The notes below the pieces were generated by a model. That model was given only the letters and a program-made list of their open reading frames with translations. It ran no database searches and had not been told where the DNA came from. DNA of 37,266 nucleotides from the NCBI GenBank assembly GCA_022925895.1, contig JAKSYS010000621.1, positions 1-37,266 on the forward strand, given 5' to 3'. The position numbers and the translations under genes were made by a program. This DNA comes from Fragilaria crotonensis. Lineage: Eukaryota; Bacillariophyta; Fragilariophyceae; Fragilariales; Fragilariaceae. This document shows positions 1 through 10,142 of the stretch, in pieces (position 1 is the first letter of the stretch; each line of letters begins with the position of its first letter).

Positions 1-360
1 ACAGTAGCATAGAGAGCGCGACGTGCCAGTACAAAACCATAAATAGTGAACTATGACTTGCTACTGTCCAATCCCAATCGATAGCAGGTGCTACCGTAGT
101 TTTAGATCATAAACGTTAGTAAAGTAACGTTACGCTAGTAGATTTTCCGCGATCGATATCATGTGCTACGAGACACTCTACTTAAATCTAAAATATGCCT
201 CTGAGGCCAGGAAGGTCCGGCCCAAGCACGTTTCAGCCGTTAAGTTTATGACCGTCGTCAGATATGCGTCAGGGATCTTCCCATTTGTACAGTATGTATT
301 GCGAGATTTGTAGCTCCATTGGTCGAAGCAAACGAGCCGGCAAGGTTTTCTCTTCGTAAG
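1..360. other. Intergenic, no gene seen
   Basis: I see no supportable gene here. A minus-strand reading frame that enters from the 21-bp repeat array has no recognisable domain outside the repeat and is most simply an open frame created by the array, whose period is a multiple of three. Confidence 0.5.
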
Positions 361-465
361 TAAAAAATTGCTGACCGTCAGTAAAAAATTGCTGACCGAC
401 AGTAAATATTTACTGACCGTCAGCAAAAAATCACTGACCGTCAGTAAATAATTGCTGACCGTCAG
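361..465. repeat. 21-bp tandem repeat, block 1 (five units)
   Basis: Five exact-length 21-bp units start at 361, 382, 403, 424 and 445. Each joins a 10-bp A/T-rich spacer (taaaaaattg type) to the 11-bp near-palindrome CTGACCGTCAG, whose arms CTGAC/GTCAG flank a central C. The 21-bp period places every palindrome on the same face of B-form DNA. Related units lie in inverted orientation at 523-626. Confidence 0.9.
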
Positions 466-522
466 AAAATCTGATTTGTCTTTAAGAAGTTTTTGTGGAC
501 ACATAGTATGTTCTTATGTCAG

Positions 523-626
523 TAATTTCTCTTGACCGTCAGCAATTTTTTACTGACCATAAGCAAATTTTTGCTGACCGTCAGCAATTTTTCACTGACC
601 GTCAGTAAATTTTCACTTTGCGTCAT
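523..626. repeat. 21-bp tandem repeat, block 2, inverted relative to block 1
   Basis: Units start at 523 (20 bp), 543, 564, 585 and 606 (degenerate). They carry the same CTGACCGTCAG core, but the spacers are T-rich (caattttt type), the reverse complement of the block 1 spacers. The two blocks therefore form an inverted pair of arrays about a roughly 57-bp centre (466-522). Confidence 0.85.
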
Positions 627-1167
627 GCACATGATAATAGCGCCAGTCTGTGCTTCACGTTGCGTCCCCACGACTCAGAATGGAATCGATTTTCACCTCC
701 AGGGTATCACGAGTTTTCGTCTGATTCACGATTCCCTAGGTATGGCCGGACCTTCCAGGAGTATCCTCACGCGTAATTCCTACTGAATTGAATGGTATCT
801 TTAGATGATTCGGTAACACTGTGGGTACTCGAAAGTGGTACTGGAGTACCTGGTACTGGAGTACCAAAATGTTACTCCGTTGGTGGTACTTCAACGTTCT
901 CCGGGTAAAGAGTCGGAGTAGTAGACTCAGAGTAGAAGCAGGATTAATCAATTGGACAGCTGACACTTTGGGATTATTTGCTGCAGTACCAGGCCCGTAG
1001 AAAACCCTGTAGAACTTAATAATTTAATAGCTTTATCAATTTGGAACTGAGAATAAAAATAAGGACGGCTATGAATTGATCTAAGCGTGATCTATTCATT
1101 TCTGCAATAATATTGAACTTTTGACTTCGAATTGCGTCATATTTTTGCGTTTTGGGTATCTGTCAGG
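627..1167. other. Intergenic with a 15-bp palindromic doublet
   Basis: No gene is supported. The 14-bp near-palindrome GGTACTGGAGTACC occurs twice in tandem at 837-850 and 852-865, and GTAC-rich palindromes of this kind recur around 13990-14030. A 12-bp sequence at 946-957 is matched in inverted orientation at 4156-4167, beyond the transposase. Confidence 0.4.
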
Positions 1168-1689
1168 ATGCTACGTGCTGCTTCCGCGAGCCGTACTAGT
1201 AAGAAGAAGGATGAGCATCGTCAGAAGCTCACAACTAGAAAACAGATAGAGGATGCAAAGGATAAAGGTGATATTCGTGGATGGTTTTCAACAATGCCAA
1301 GGGGTCGGCCAAAGAAGAAAGACGTGAACGCGGAGATTGGTGAGGATCATACGAGTGTTGCTGGTACGAACAAGCGTGGTGTACTAGCGCATGGCATTCT
1401 AGTTCAACCTGACCCCAAGAGAATGCGGCGAGAAGGAGGAGCATACAACAAGTGGAACAGTACGAATGAGATGTTTGGCTCATTGAAGGCTGCGGTGATT
1501 AATGCACTCAACCCCAGCAATGTGCTGTCGGTACCGGTGGCGGTAGATGTTGAACAAGTTGCCAGGTCAACTGTCGGTAGGTTCAAGTCAATATTTCAGT
1601 CGGCAGCAAAAGAAAATGGTGTCTCACTCCCAAGGGTGACTCGGGAGATGGTATTCTCAGGAACGAAGTCTAGCATTCTCCGTTATTGA
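1168..1689 (+). pseudogene. N-terminal part of pogo-like transposase (frame broken at 1687)
   Basis: From the first in-frame ATG at 1168 the frame encodes a basic segment with an AT-hook-like core (PRGRPKKK), consistent with DNA binding, followed by a helical stretch. It ends in TGA at 1687-1689, exactly where the next frame (-1 relative) opens into the catalytic part of a DDE transposase. The simplest reading is one protein interrupted by a one-base indel. A programmed -1 shift is not supported, because no slippery heptamer precedes the stop. A GTAAGT follows the stop at 1692, but a donor there could not remove the stop. A non-obvious short intron cannot be excluded. The N-terminus could extend upstream, but only through non-ATG codons. 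Confidence 0.55.
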
Positions 1690-3938
1690 GTGTAAGTGAC
1701 AGAAAATTCCTCTCAGACATAGCAATCAGCCGTGATCTGAGAAACAATGGCATGACCCGATCAGAAATGATCACAACGATTATGGAGCTTGCTCAATGTG
1801 CATCACGAGAGCAGGCAAAGAACCACTTTGACTATCTTGTTCGTGCGGGACACTTTTCCGGATTGAAGAGAGGCGGACGAGTTGTGACATGTCAAAAGAC
1901 AACTATAAAGCGAACAGAAATAACAATGGAACAGCAGCTTCGATGGCACGCGTCGGTTGATTTTGCATTATCTGAGCAGGCGCGTCTAAACCTTCCTGCA
2001 GAAGAATTTGAGCAAGTGAAGGAGCATTTCTTTTGTAACATGGATGAATCATGCTTATTGGGAAGTGATGGCACCGTGAAGATTATTGGCGCGTCGTGCA
2101 AATCGAAGACTGAGAAGATTATGAGTGATTGCCGTGCATCCATCACTGTTCTCCGCACAGGAGCTGCAGGTGGTAGCTCTGGGCCATGGATCTTTCTCGC
2201 AGCTGGGAAAGAAATGACCTGCCGAGCTTTGCAAAACCTTGGTGAGAGAGATGGTGTCCCTCCGAATTCAAAGGTTTTCATGACGCCATCTGCGTACATG
2301 ACCGATAGTGTGTATGCAAAAATTGCACCTGAGCTTGCGGACGGGATCCGCAAGATGCCATTCATTTGCAAACATCCATCTTGGTGGGTTGTGGTATGCC
2401 TTGATGGATTTGGAAGCCACGTGAACGTTCACGAGGCTCAAGAAGTATTTTACAAGCGCAAGATCTTGATCCTCAAAGAAGAAGGTGACACTTCGCACAT
2501 TAATCAGGCATACGATCAGTCGGTTGCCAAAAATGATAAAGCGAGAATGCGAGCAAACCTGGACTTGCTTTGTCCTCACTTGAGATCACGCCTAGACCAG
2601 TGGTACCTCATCACGATCGCAATTGAAGCTTTGAAGCGAGTAAAGGCATCTGCCTGGATTGAATCATTCACGAAAGTGAATCTTCATCCGCGATTTCGGA
2701 TCTCATTTGACTTATGGCTAAAGAAAATAGATGGAAAGCTGAGCCATCACAAATTCTTTTCCAACCGAACCAGTCTCTTTGATGCAATGCCAGCTGTATG
2801 GAAGAAACTCTCAGTTGAGGACCGGCATGCTGTTGTTACACTCATCGATGGTTTTTATGCAAGCAACGAGTTTCAAGATGTACCTATCTGGACAAAAGGA
2901 AATGTCTTGCAGCTTGTTAAGTATGTGCCTATCGGAGATGTTGGAAAGCTTCGTTCTTCATATCTTGCGGCAAAGATTGATCCATCGGTGTTTGTGCATG
3001 ATGACGGTATGATGACACCAGTACAACCGCAAGAGGAGGAAATTTCACCGACCTTCTTACCCACCAGCAATGACCCTGATGAGGAGATGATAGACAATAC
3101 ATCCACCGAAGAAAAGAATGGTCATACTACTCAAGGTCCAGAGGCAGGTTCACAACCGCAACAACAGTCCAAGATTGATCACGTGTGCTCCTGGAGACCT
3201 CACGACCTCTTATCGCAGTATAAAGAGTCACGACACACCGTACAAAGCCAACAAGCCTACTTCCGCCACATCACAAACTTTGTCGCACGTGCAGAAGCAA
3301 TGAGCGATGCAAATCTGGTGCCCTCGCCATATCTTGATGTTCATATCAAGGATGATCAAATGAAGCTTTTGAAGCCGACACAGAAAGACGTCGTGATGGG
3401 GTGTATTCTCCAGGACACAATGGGACCGGGCGCGGTGAAGCTGATAGCAAAGCGTCGCATTGATGCTCTAGATGGAAATGTTGGGAGTTACAGTCGCCTC
3501 CTGAATTCAAGTGCCCGATTGCAGCAAATCAAGGAAGTCAACGCCCTTGCTGCTGCCGTTGCTGAGATAACGAGGGATAAAGAAGACGCGAGAAAACGCA
3601 AGAAAGAAGCGACAGCGAACCTGGCATTAAAGAAGGCAGACAAGAAGCAAGCAGCAGAATCCACAGACGAAACCCGTAGGTTAGAAGCGGTGGGGTATTT
3701 AATGCCGTTGATGGAAAAGTTCAAAACAGGCGAAAGAACAGTGTCAAGCCTTGACGCTCTCTCCGGAAAGGTGCTCAAAGAGATTATCAAGTTCTACTAT
3801 AATGTCAAGTTGAAGGGCATAGCAACAATGAAGAAGGTGGACTTGATTGACGAGGTTGCCAAGCGTCTTGTGGTGTGCCAGCATGCAGTACCAGCAGGTT
3901 CCAATGTAGTTGGCGGGGGAGAAGCAGGGCATTTATAA
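1686..3938 (+). CDS. pogo/Tc1-mariner-like DDE transposase, catalytic and C-terminal part
   Basis: This is a long open frame (about 750 residues) whose upstream limit is a TTG, so it is the continuation of the frame ending at 1689 rather than an independent gene. The catalytic triad is visible: D120 in NMDES, D240 in CLDGFGSH, and D277 in NQAYDQS, giving a DD36D spacing. The third block resembles the QPLD region of pogo/Tigger/Jerky transposases. After the catalytic domain there is an acidic Pro/Gln-rich linker (about 440-500), then a Lys/Arg/Glu/Ala coiled-coil-like stretch (about 620-660), and finally a SAP-like helix-extended-helix (KLKGIATMKKVDLIDEVAKRL), which often binds DNA. Such a long C-terminal extension is unusual for pogo-type enzymes. 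All three acidic residues are present, so the catalytic core may be intact although the N-terminus is out of frame. Confidence 0.75.
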   Translation: MSVSDRKFLSDIAISRDLRNNGMTRSEMITTIMELAQCASREQAKNHFDYLVRAGHFSGLKRGGRVVTCQKTTIKRTEITMEQQLRWHASVDFALSEQARLNLPAEEFEQVKEHFFCNMDESCLLGSDGTVKIIGASCKSKTEKIMSDCRASITVLRTGAAGGSSGPWIFLAAGKEMTCRALQNLGERDGVPPNSKVFMTPSAYMTDSVYAKIAPELADGIRKMPFICKHPSWWVVVCLDGFGSHVNVHEAQEVFYKRKILILKEEGDTSHINQAYDQSVAKNDKARMRANLDLLCPHLRSRLDQWYLITIAIEALKRVKASAWIESFTKVNLHPRFRISFDLWLKKIDGKLSHHKFFSNRTSLFDAMPAVWKKLSVEDRHAVVTLIDGFYASNEFQDVPIWTKGNVLQLVKYVPIGDVGKLRSSYLAAKIDPSVFVHDDGMMTPVQPQEEEISPTFLPTSNDPDEEMIDNTSTEEKNGHTTQGPEAGSQPQQQSKIDHVCSWRPHDLLSQYKESRHTVQSQQAYFRHITNFVARAEAMSDANLVPSPYLDVHIKDDQMKLLKPTQKDVVMGCILQDTMGPGAVKLIAKRRIDALDGNVGSYSRLLNSSARLQQIKEVNALAAAVAEITRDKEDARKRKKEATANLALKKADKKQAAESTDETRRLEAVGYLMPLMEKFKTGERTVSSLDALSGKVLKEIIKFYYNVKLKGIATMKKVDLIDEVAKRLVVCQHAVPAGSNVVGGGEAGHL

Positions 3939-4825
3939 CTACCGGTAGTGCATGTTGTTGTGTTGATAGGCTGCTGACTTTTAATTACATATTTCTCTCC
4001 AAGTACGATCTCAATTGCAAACTCATCCAGTTGCATTGTTGGAGAGTGGGACCTGATCTACCCAAAAATGCAATAATATATGAAGATTGGGTGACAACTC
4101 AATGCGCACGTAGCATAGTATACAGTATCCTCATTTTGCTAGTAAAATCGTCGTGGTCCAATTGATTCAGCTTAGCTGGTTTGGGCCTATATGTGAGGAT
4201 TTCACACGAATGGAAATTCCGTGGAATATGCTTATTCGATTTTAAAAAATGATATGGTTTAAGAATGGTCTCACCAAGATCTATCGAATGGCCTATTCAA
4301 AAAATGAAATAAGTGTCTAGGGGAAGGGCAGGAATTTTTCGAAAAAACCTGGCCCATTCATTCATCCTGCTTCTACTGCACTATCACCTATCACTGCTAC
4401 GAACGTGACATATTTGCAACGATACTAACAACAACAACACCATTCGACAACAATGCTGATACCTAGAGTCTTTCGGCGGCATTGTGTTTCTATGACACCT
4501 GGTGAAAGTGCACCAATGTTCTGTTGCACCATCGCACCGTTATCACTGGAAACGTGAAGGTGGCATTGGCGCGACTGAAGCGGTCATTTCGAACTACTTT
4601 TGTTCTCTTGCAAGCACCTCCAGGAGCTATGATCTTGATTTTCTCAGTTCCAGCATTTGTCATCAAAGGAGGTGGTCATCTCTTGGCAAGGAAATCAGGA
4701 GTGCGGATCAATGCTTTCAGTGTGCGTGGTTGTTGAACATGTTTTCCTCGGCAGGCAACGCATCATACGAAGACGAAGTTGATGTGTGCCAAAGCCTCTC
4801 TGAATGAACTCCCAAGGAAAATTAT
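3939..4825. other. Intergenic, no recognised gene
   Basis: Two overlapping plus-strand frames near 4502-4807 and 4524-4736 show no recognisable domain. Short resemblances to the downstream tandem repeat near 4690 and 4790 suggest that a decayed extra unit lies here. I see no other structure besides the 12-bp inverted repeat arm at 4156-4167. Confidence 0.4.
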
Positions 4826-5330
4826 GAAGCATCCAACTTTTGAACAATCTGAGTCAACAGAAAGTTGTGACATGTTTTTCACCTTGAATCTATTCGAAAT
4901 TTGGAAAACAGATGAGAATTGATGGAGTTGCGGTCGGTTATGTAGCAAAGAATGGAGTCCGGATGCCGAGTTGATGTTGCTATTGGAAAATGGAATTTTG
5001 AAGCAAATGACTTTCGAACAATCTGAGTCAACAGAAAGCTGTGGCATGTCTTTCTGAACTCTGATCTACTTAAAATTTGGCAAACAGATGAGAATTGATT
5101 GAGCTTCGGTCCGATATGTGGCAAAGAAATGGAGTGCGGAAGCCGAGATGATCAGGCTACAATATGAATATGAAGAATTTAGAAGCAACCGACTTTTGAA
5201 CAATCTGAGTATACAGAAAGTTTTAACATGTTATTCTGGCCTTGGATCAACTCGAAATTCTTGAAACAGACGAGAATTGATTGAGTTGTGGCCCAATATG
5301 TGACGAAGGAATGGCAGCTGTCGGCCGTGT
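4826..5330. repeat. Degenerate tandem repeat, three units of about 174-182 bp
   Basis: Three diverged units begin with gaagca at 4826, 5000 and 5182. Shared blocks include aacaatctgagt (4844, 5018, 5200), acagaaag, acatgt/catgt, and aacagaygagaattgat followed by a tatgt block. The period is 174 then 182 bp. Frames in each unit are broken on both strands, so this is either a nucleosome-length satellite or a decayed repeat-domain gene. The sequence does not decide. Confidence 0.75.
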
Positions 5331-5744
5331 TCTGCACTTGCAATACGTGAGACTTGAGAGGTCTTGCAGTAGATTTTTGCGTGCGTGCATTCTGTACCGA
5401 ACCCTACGGTAACATCCTGCGTTATTATATTTCCTAGTTACTCTCGTATTACTTCGGAAATGCAACCGGTGTTGTACTATCCAATAGGAATCCAGGGATC
5501 TTGCGGATTAATTAGATTTGGTACTATGTTGCATAATAGGGGTACTTGATGACGTTTTCGTGCGTTTGCGTGGGGCATATCAACTGCAAACGATAGTACC
5601 AACATTTTGGGATCTGCAACATCTGTTGCACCTAAGGTATACTTACGTGCTTTGTATATGGAACGAATGCAACTTTTTTCCCGAGGTACTCTTCTACATA
5701 TTTGTAGTACATTTGCCCCACAAAACAATAGTACTGTTCTTATC
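5331..5744. other. Intergenic, no gene supported
   Basis: Overlapping frames occur on both strands, but none has a recognisable domain. The reading frame that becomes the Crypton-type recombinase is open upstream of its ATG at 5745, only through a TTG at 5607 and an ATG at 5658. Confidence 0.4.
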
Positions 5745-7755
5745 ATGGTCGACACCAAAACTCTGAATAAGTACAAATGTATTCTTGCTTCATTCATGTT
5801 GTTCTTTGTCCACAACCGTGCAGTTGGAAGTGAGTATTCTCGTGATCATGTGCATGCAATGGAAGTGTTGGCTGCTATTACCCCAAGTGATGTGTCAAGG
5901 TATCTGAATATGAAGGCATTTGGGACAACGGAGCCGGCAGGGGATGCAAACCCGATTTCGGCACGAGCAAACTCGTTGGCAATGGACAAAAAAGCAATTT
6001 CGTATTTCATGCCGAATCGCAACACATGGAGTATGACTAGAAGTGAAGGAAACCCTACCCGCAGTGCACTGGTGAATGCCCTCATCAAGCGTGTCAAGAA
6101 GAAGGAGGCGAGAAAACAAGGGGTGGATTCGCAAACTCGACGTCCAATGTGCATGACCTTTTGAATCGTAATGTTCTATCTGCAGGCCGTAGGAGCGATA
6201 ATGCACATGATGTTTTCTGGAAAAGGTATGGTATATCGGCGATGACAAACTTTCAATTTCATCTGATAGCTCGGGTGGATGACTCAACGCAACTAGTATT
6301 GGAACACATTCGAGTACATGACACGTTTGCAAGTGCTCTTAAAACAAGGTTGAACTGGTCCAAAAATGTGGATGACAAACGAGATGCACCATGGCAAATT
6401 GTGCTTGGTTCTCTAAATCCTGTGTAATGTGTTTTTTGCTCACTTGCTTTGTGGCTTGAGTTGAATCTGAAATTGAAGCCGACAGCAATGAATTTGCCGT
6501 ACGTTTTTGGTATCAGCGACGACGTACGTGTTCCTGAAGGCGGACTTAAGTCTAAGGCAATGATTCAAGCTGCATTTACTGTCTTGTTCAGGCGTGAGGA
6601 ACTCAGAGGCGAACAACAAGGTGCCGAAAGAGGAGGAGGTGAAGTGTCCATGCTGGGAAGTCACAGTATTTGAAAGTATGCCGCTATGTTCGCGCGAAGA
6701 TGTGGAGTGACCAAGGATGAGAAGGATATCAGAGGCCGATGGAAGGGATCAGGTAGAGTATCAGACGTGTATGATGACGTTGAACTTCCTTACCCAGACG
6801 CAAAGGTTGCTGAGAAGTTGTGTGGTGGTGGTCCTTGCTTTTATGTGTCAGATCCCGCACTCGACGCGACGATGATGAACACATTTGTCCTGAGTCACGT
6901 CGTTCCGAATATCAGGAAGCGACTCCCTGATTCCGCTTGTCTTGTACTTGGTAAGGCTTTGTTGTGGCTGATTTGCTCGCCAGTTGCTGACGAGTATATT
7001 CCGAATGATTTCAAACGAGATGTACTTTTGGAATGGGAGCATGTTCGTGGTGCTGACTATGATGCCGAGTTGAATCCAATCAAGAAGATGTGACTGTGTC
7101 GGGCGATCATGGAGCAGTGTTTATGGACATGGTTGGGACAATTGAAGTTGACGGAGTTGCTGGACAAGAACATGGCGGTGTGCCAGGGACAAACAATGTG
7201 GCAATTCGAAATCTGTTGTTGGGAATGCAATCAGGTTTACTCTCACTACGACAAGACAACTTGGAGCTCAAAACAGCGATTGACATAATCAAGGTGAATC
7301 TGGAGCGGTGCTTTGGCATTTTGAATGGTAACATGAGGCAAATTGCATTGCAACCTGCAAGACGACGGACTGCTGGTGGGGGGAGAGGAGACGACGAAGG
7401 CGCAGCGGAGGTACCCGAACGAGCTGCTGCGAACGACCTCGCAATGATGGCGACGCTGATGCCGACGCCCAGAAGTCTTCACGACCTCTGGCAAGAGTAT
7501 CATCATGGTGTCGGTGGGAGGAAAGCAGCTAGACTGTTCTCCTACTCTGAGCGAGGTCGCTCAAAGCATCGGTACCACCGCCGAAAGGTGGTGTGGGATT
7601 TGGTGGGACGACTGATTCGGCAAGGTGACACGGCAGAGACTGCCATAGACAAGATTGATGCTGCTTATGGCGGTCAGACTTCAGTGACCAACATCATTAA
7701 TGGACTTAAGAGGGATAATAAGGATGGGACTCTGAATCCCAACGTCCGAGTTTAG
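5745..7755 (+). pseudogene. Crypton-type tyrosine recombinase, multiply disrupted
   Basis: Reading across frames recovers a whole recombinase. The order is an N-terminal core-binding-like domain (about 5745-6150, ending in a Lys/Arg-rich KRVKKKEARKQG), the first catalytic arginine (HLIARVDD, near 6265), a lysine block (WSKNV, near 6357), the HxxR box (HSI-stop-K, 6662-6676), the RGRW box followed by the tyrosine motif VSDVYDD (6730-6780), and a C-terminal domain (7474-7740) like GCR1_C (LWQEY...GRKAARLF...HRYHRRKVVW). Crypton elements of fungi carry GCR1_C, and Cryptons are known from stramenopiles. Lesions seen: a frame change near 6150-6165, TAA at 6425-6427, TGA at 6671-6673 replacing the HxxR arginine, and a one-base shift near 7090. 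Cryptons lack terminal repeats, so the element limits cannot be read. I am fairly sure of the family and sure that it is dead. Confidence 0.75.
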
Positions 7756-7961
7756 CTCGCCGTATGTTTTCTACTGTACTAGTCCGATACGAAACTATTT
7801 CTTACCATTTATACGTACTGTCGTATGCCGGAATCCTCCATTTTAGCACGGCGACAGCACGGAGTTTTTTCTACTTGGGGAATATACTATGCCCTACATG
7901 GTTGCTTTATTTGTTTCATGAATTATAGGTACATCTGCCCGTAGTACTACGGTAGTAAGGA

Positions 7962-8293
7962 ACCGTCAGTGTTGGTGAGGGAGTGACCAAGGGACGGGGC
8001 CAACACAACTCTACTTTACGAATGCATATCTTCCTACGGAACACGGTCATTTGCTCCAGGCACGTGTTACATGTTACATTTAGTATGGGGCCTACGCAGC
8101 CCAGCAGCAGAAAGGAAAAAGACCGGTGGCTTGAACGAATCTCGGGGACGCAACCATTGTTTTGTTGAACGCGGTGCGTCACCGGAGACAACATCGCAAG
8201 GACCGTCGGGAGCAACGGATTGGTGAACCGAGACCAGATCGGGCACCTGATCGCTGCAAACGGCGAACCCCAGTGTAGTTAATTTCTATCCCC
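7962..8293 (+). repeat. Split direct repeat A1 (left end)
   Basis: It matches 13385-13730 almost throughout. A2 is longer, mainly through an extra copy of an acaactctact segment near 13430-13445. Substitutions are few (for example cagccc/cggccc and ctcggg/cttggg), which implies that insertion is not ancient. Confidence 0.9.
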
Positions 8294-8330
8294 GTCAGGC
8301 GCAAGTTCGCACGCGAATTCCCCGTACGAC

Positions 8331-10067
8331 ATGGCCTTTCCGTTTGGAGGTGCCGCAGTCGCAGGCGAAGGACCGCCGGCGGAGCCGGGAGGCCCACCAG
8401 CGATCCCTGCGCAGCCGAAAACCTAGCTACCGAGAATTGTTCAGCGACGCCAGTAACAGCCCGGCTTCGGATCGTCTGACCCATTACCTCCAAGGGTACC
8501 GTTTCACCGACGGAGGCGCGGGCCGAGTGCCGGCCCCGGCGACGTTGGGGGACCAGACCGTGGTTCTCAGTGACCGCCAGCCTATGGCGTTTCTCTGCCT
8601 CACCGGAGGACCCGGGGGGGCGCGTGAGGTGACCGTCGTGCACCGACTCATGTTTACATGGATATGCCCGGAGAACCGGAGTCAGGCTTCCATGATAGAG
8701 TTATCGGGATCACTGGTGACATCATGCCACATCAGTACCCGATCGTTGACGTCCCCAGTGCGTTGTTCCACCTCATCGGAACACCCGTTCGCGTACCCAC
8801 CAACGACGGTATGGTTGCGCTCATACCGACGTGGGTAGACCCCACGGTGCCGCTAGGTCCTTATACCGAAGTGGACCCTGAGACGGAAGTGGTACGCCCG
8901 CGCAATATACAAATTGTGCCGGGCTACTACGCAGCACTACTAGTGCACCGGCGAGGCGTTACTGCAAAGACCGCATTCCAGGAACTCCATGGCGCTATGC
9001 AGGCACGTTGGGAGACGGAGGCGTGCCAAGAATTATTGACCTGGCTCAAGGCAGCTTGCACGGCACGCGGGGGTGAGGGGATGCAGAACACCGTCCCGGC
9101 GGTATACCAGCAACTCACACCGGTGCATCTGCCACCGGATGTCTGCCGCTACATGATCAGTAAGGTCCGATTGGATTTGCCAGCGCTCGCCACACCGGAT
9201 CCCATGGTGACCGAGGTCACGGGCACGCTGGCAGGAGCACTGCGGGTGCTCACGTCGCGAGTGGGAGAAGGAGGAGGAGATCGCGCTACGCGGGAGCCGA
9301 AAGGCATCGATGAACACTATAAAGAAACTTATCGGACCCTCCTCCGATTTTGCAATGTGACCTCGGCCGAGGCGGTGGCACCGCTGTGGCGCCGCCTTGT
9401 TAACTGCACGAAGAGCGAGCAGCACACTATCATCGTGCAGGAATTTCAACGCGTGTGCAGCGTCCGGGGTTTGTCTTCGGAGTTCTATGTCCCGGTCGTT
9501 ACTTCAAGCCTGAAGCAAATGATTGTAGGCTTCCAGTTTGTGGGCCACGGGATTGATGATCTGGGATCAGGCTGTCAGCCGTTTATGGTCGTGTTCTCTG
9601 GAAGCACAAATCACCGGCAGGCGCTGGAAGCCGCCAGCGTAGGCAACCAACCAGCTCAAGGGGAGCACAGTGCAAGCCTCGCGGACTACGTCTCCCTCCG
9701 AGCGGGTGAGAAGATATAATTCCCACGTGACATTATGGAGGATGGCATCACGATCGGCAGGTACACGGTGCTGTGCCAAGCCCTGTTCCAAGGGAGCGGT
9801 CGTGATAACCCGCTGGTGAGTCTCATGTGGAGGTTGTTCGCGGAGATGCAAAACTCAGCACCGTCCATTGCCGACAAGTTTCAACAAGTGGCGCACCAGC
9901 CGACCATCGCAGATGTGTTCCACGCCTTGCGGGCGATGCAGGTCCAAGTCCACGATTCTTTGCACGCGGTGAGCGTGAACGTCGCGGACGACCATACGGG
10001 CATCGACAAACCCGAGTTCCGCGCAATGGTCGCGGAGGCCGGCGGGGGCGGCTCAGCCAACGCTTGA
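8331..10067 (+). pseudogene. Gag-like ORF1 of the YR retroelement
   Basis: ATG 8331 opens a Pro/Gly/Ala-rich N-terminus. The coding frame changes near 8424 and returns near 8655, then runs open to TAA at 9717-9719, and the same frame continues to a TGA at 10067. The continuity of sense across TAA (GEKI-stop-FPRDIMEDG) suggests one protein of about 570 residues with one nonsense codon and two compensating indels. No zinc knuckle is seen. Its position before Pol, with no enzymatic motif, makes a structural Gag-type role the most likely. That function is inferred from position alone. Confidence 0.55.
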
Positions 10068-10142
10068 CGGGGAGGCCAGGGTGAGACCGCGGAAGCGGAT
10101 TCATCCTGGCTTCTCCGTGCGCCCCCCTGGGCGCAAGCCTCC

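Larger units (their letters stand above)
946..4167 (+). mobile_element. Possible pogo-like DNA transposon bounded by a 12-bp inverted repeat
   Basis: AATCAATTGGAC at 946-957 is matched exactly by GTCCAATTGATT at 4156-4167, and the pair brackets the transposase reading frames. A 12-bp match within the few hundred bases tested on each side is unlikely but not negligible by chance. No convincing TA target duplication or longer terminal homology was found, so the element borders are tentative. The transposase itself is much firmer than these limits. Confidence 0.25.

Noticed and set aside
361..626. CRISPR array
   Set aside because: The spacers are near-identical A/T tracts of 10 bp, the context is eukaryotic, and there is no cas gene.
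178..786. Two frames encoding LLTVSNF-type heptads on opposite strands
   Set aside because: The heptad is the translation of the 21-bp repeat, and both strands give the same peptide because the repeat core is palindromic. There is no signal or domain outside it.
1651..1716. Short intron joining the two transposase frames
   Set aside because: The GT-AG pair tried (1651-1716) leads into a stop in the wrong phase, and the GTAAGT at 1692 lies after the stop codon.
5477..5815. Minus-strand 112-residue ORF before the Crypton recombinase
   Set aside because: No domain, and it overlaps the plus-strand frame leading into the recombinase.
8179..8643. Antisense ORFs in the GC-rich YR element (also 9823-10447, 11349-11696, 12954-13355)
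   Set aside because: High GC keeps antisense frames open; none shows a known domain, and sense frames carry RT, RNase H and YR motifs.
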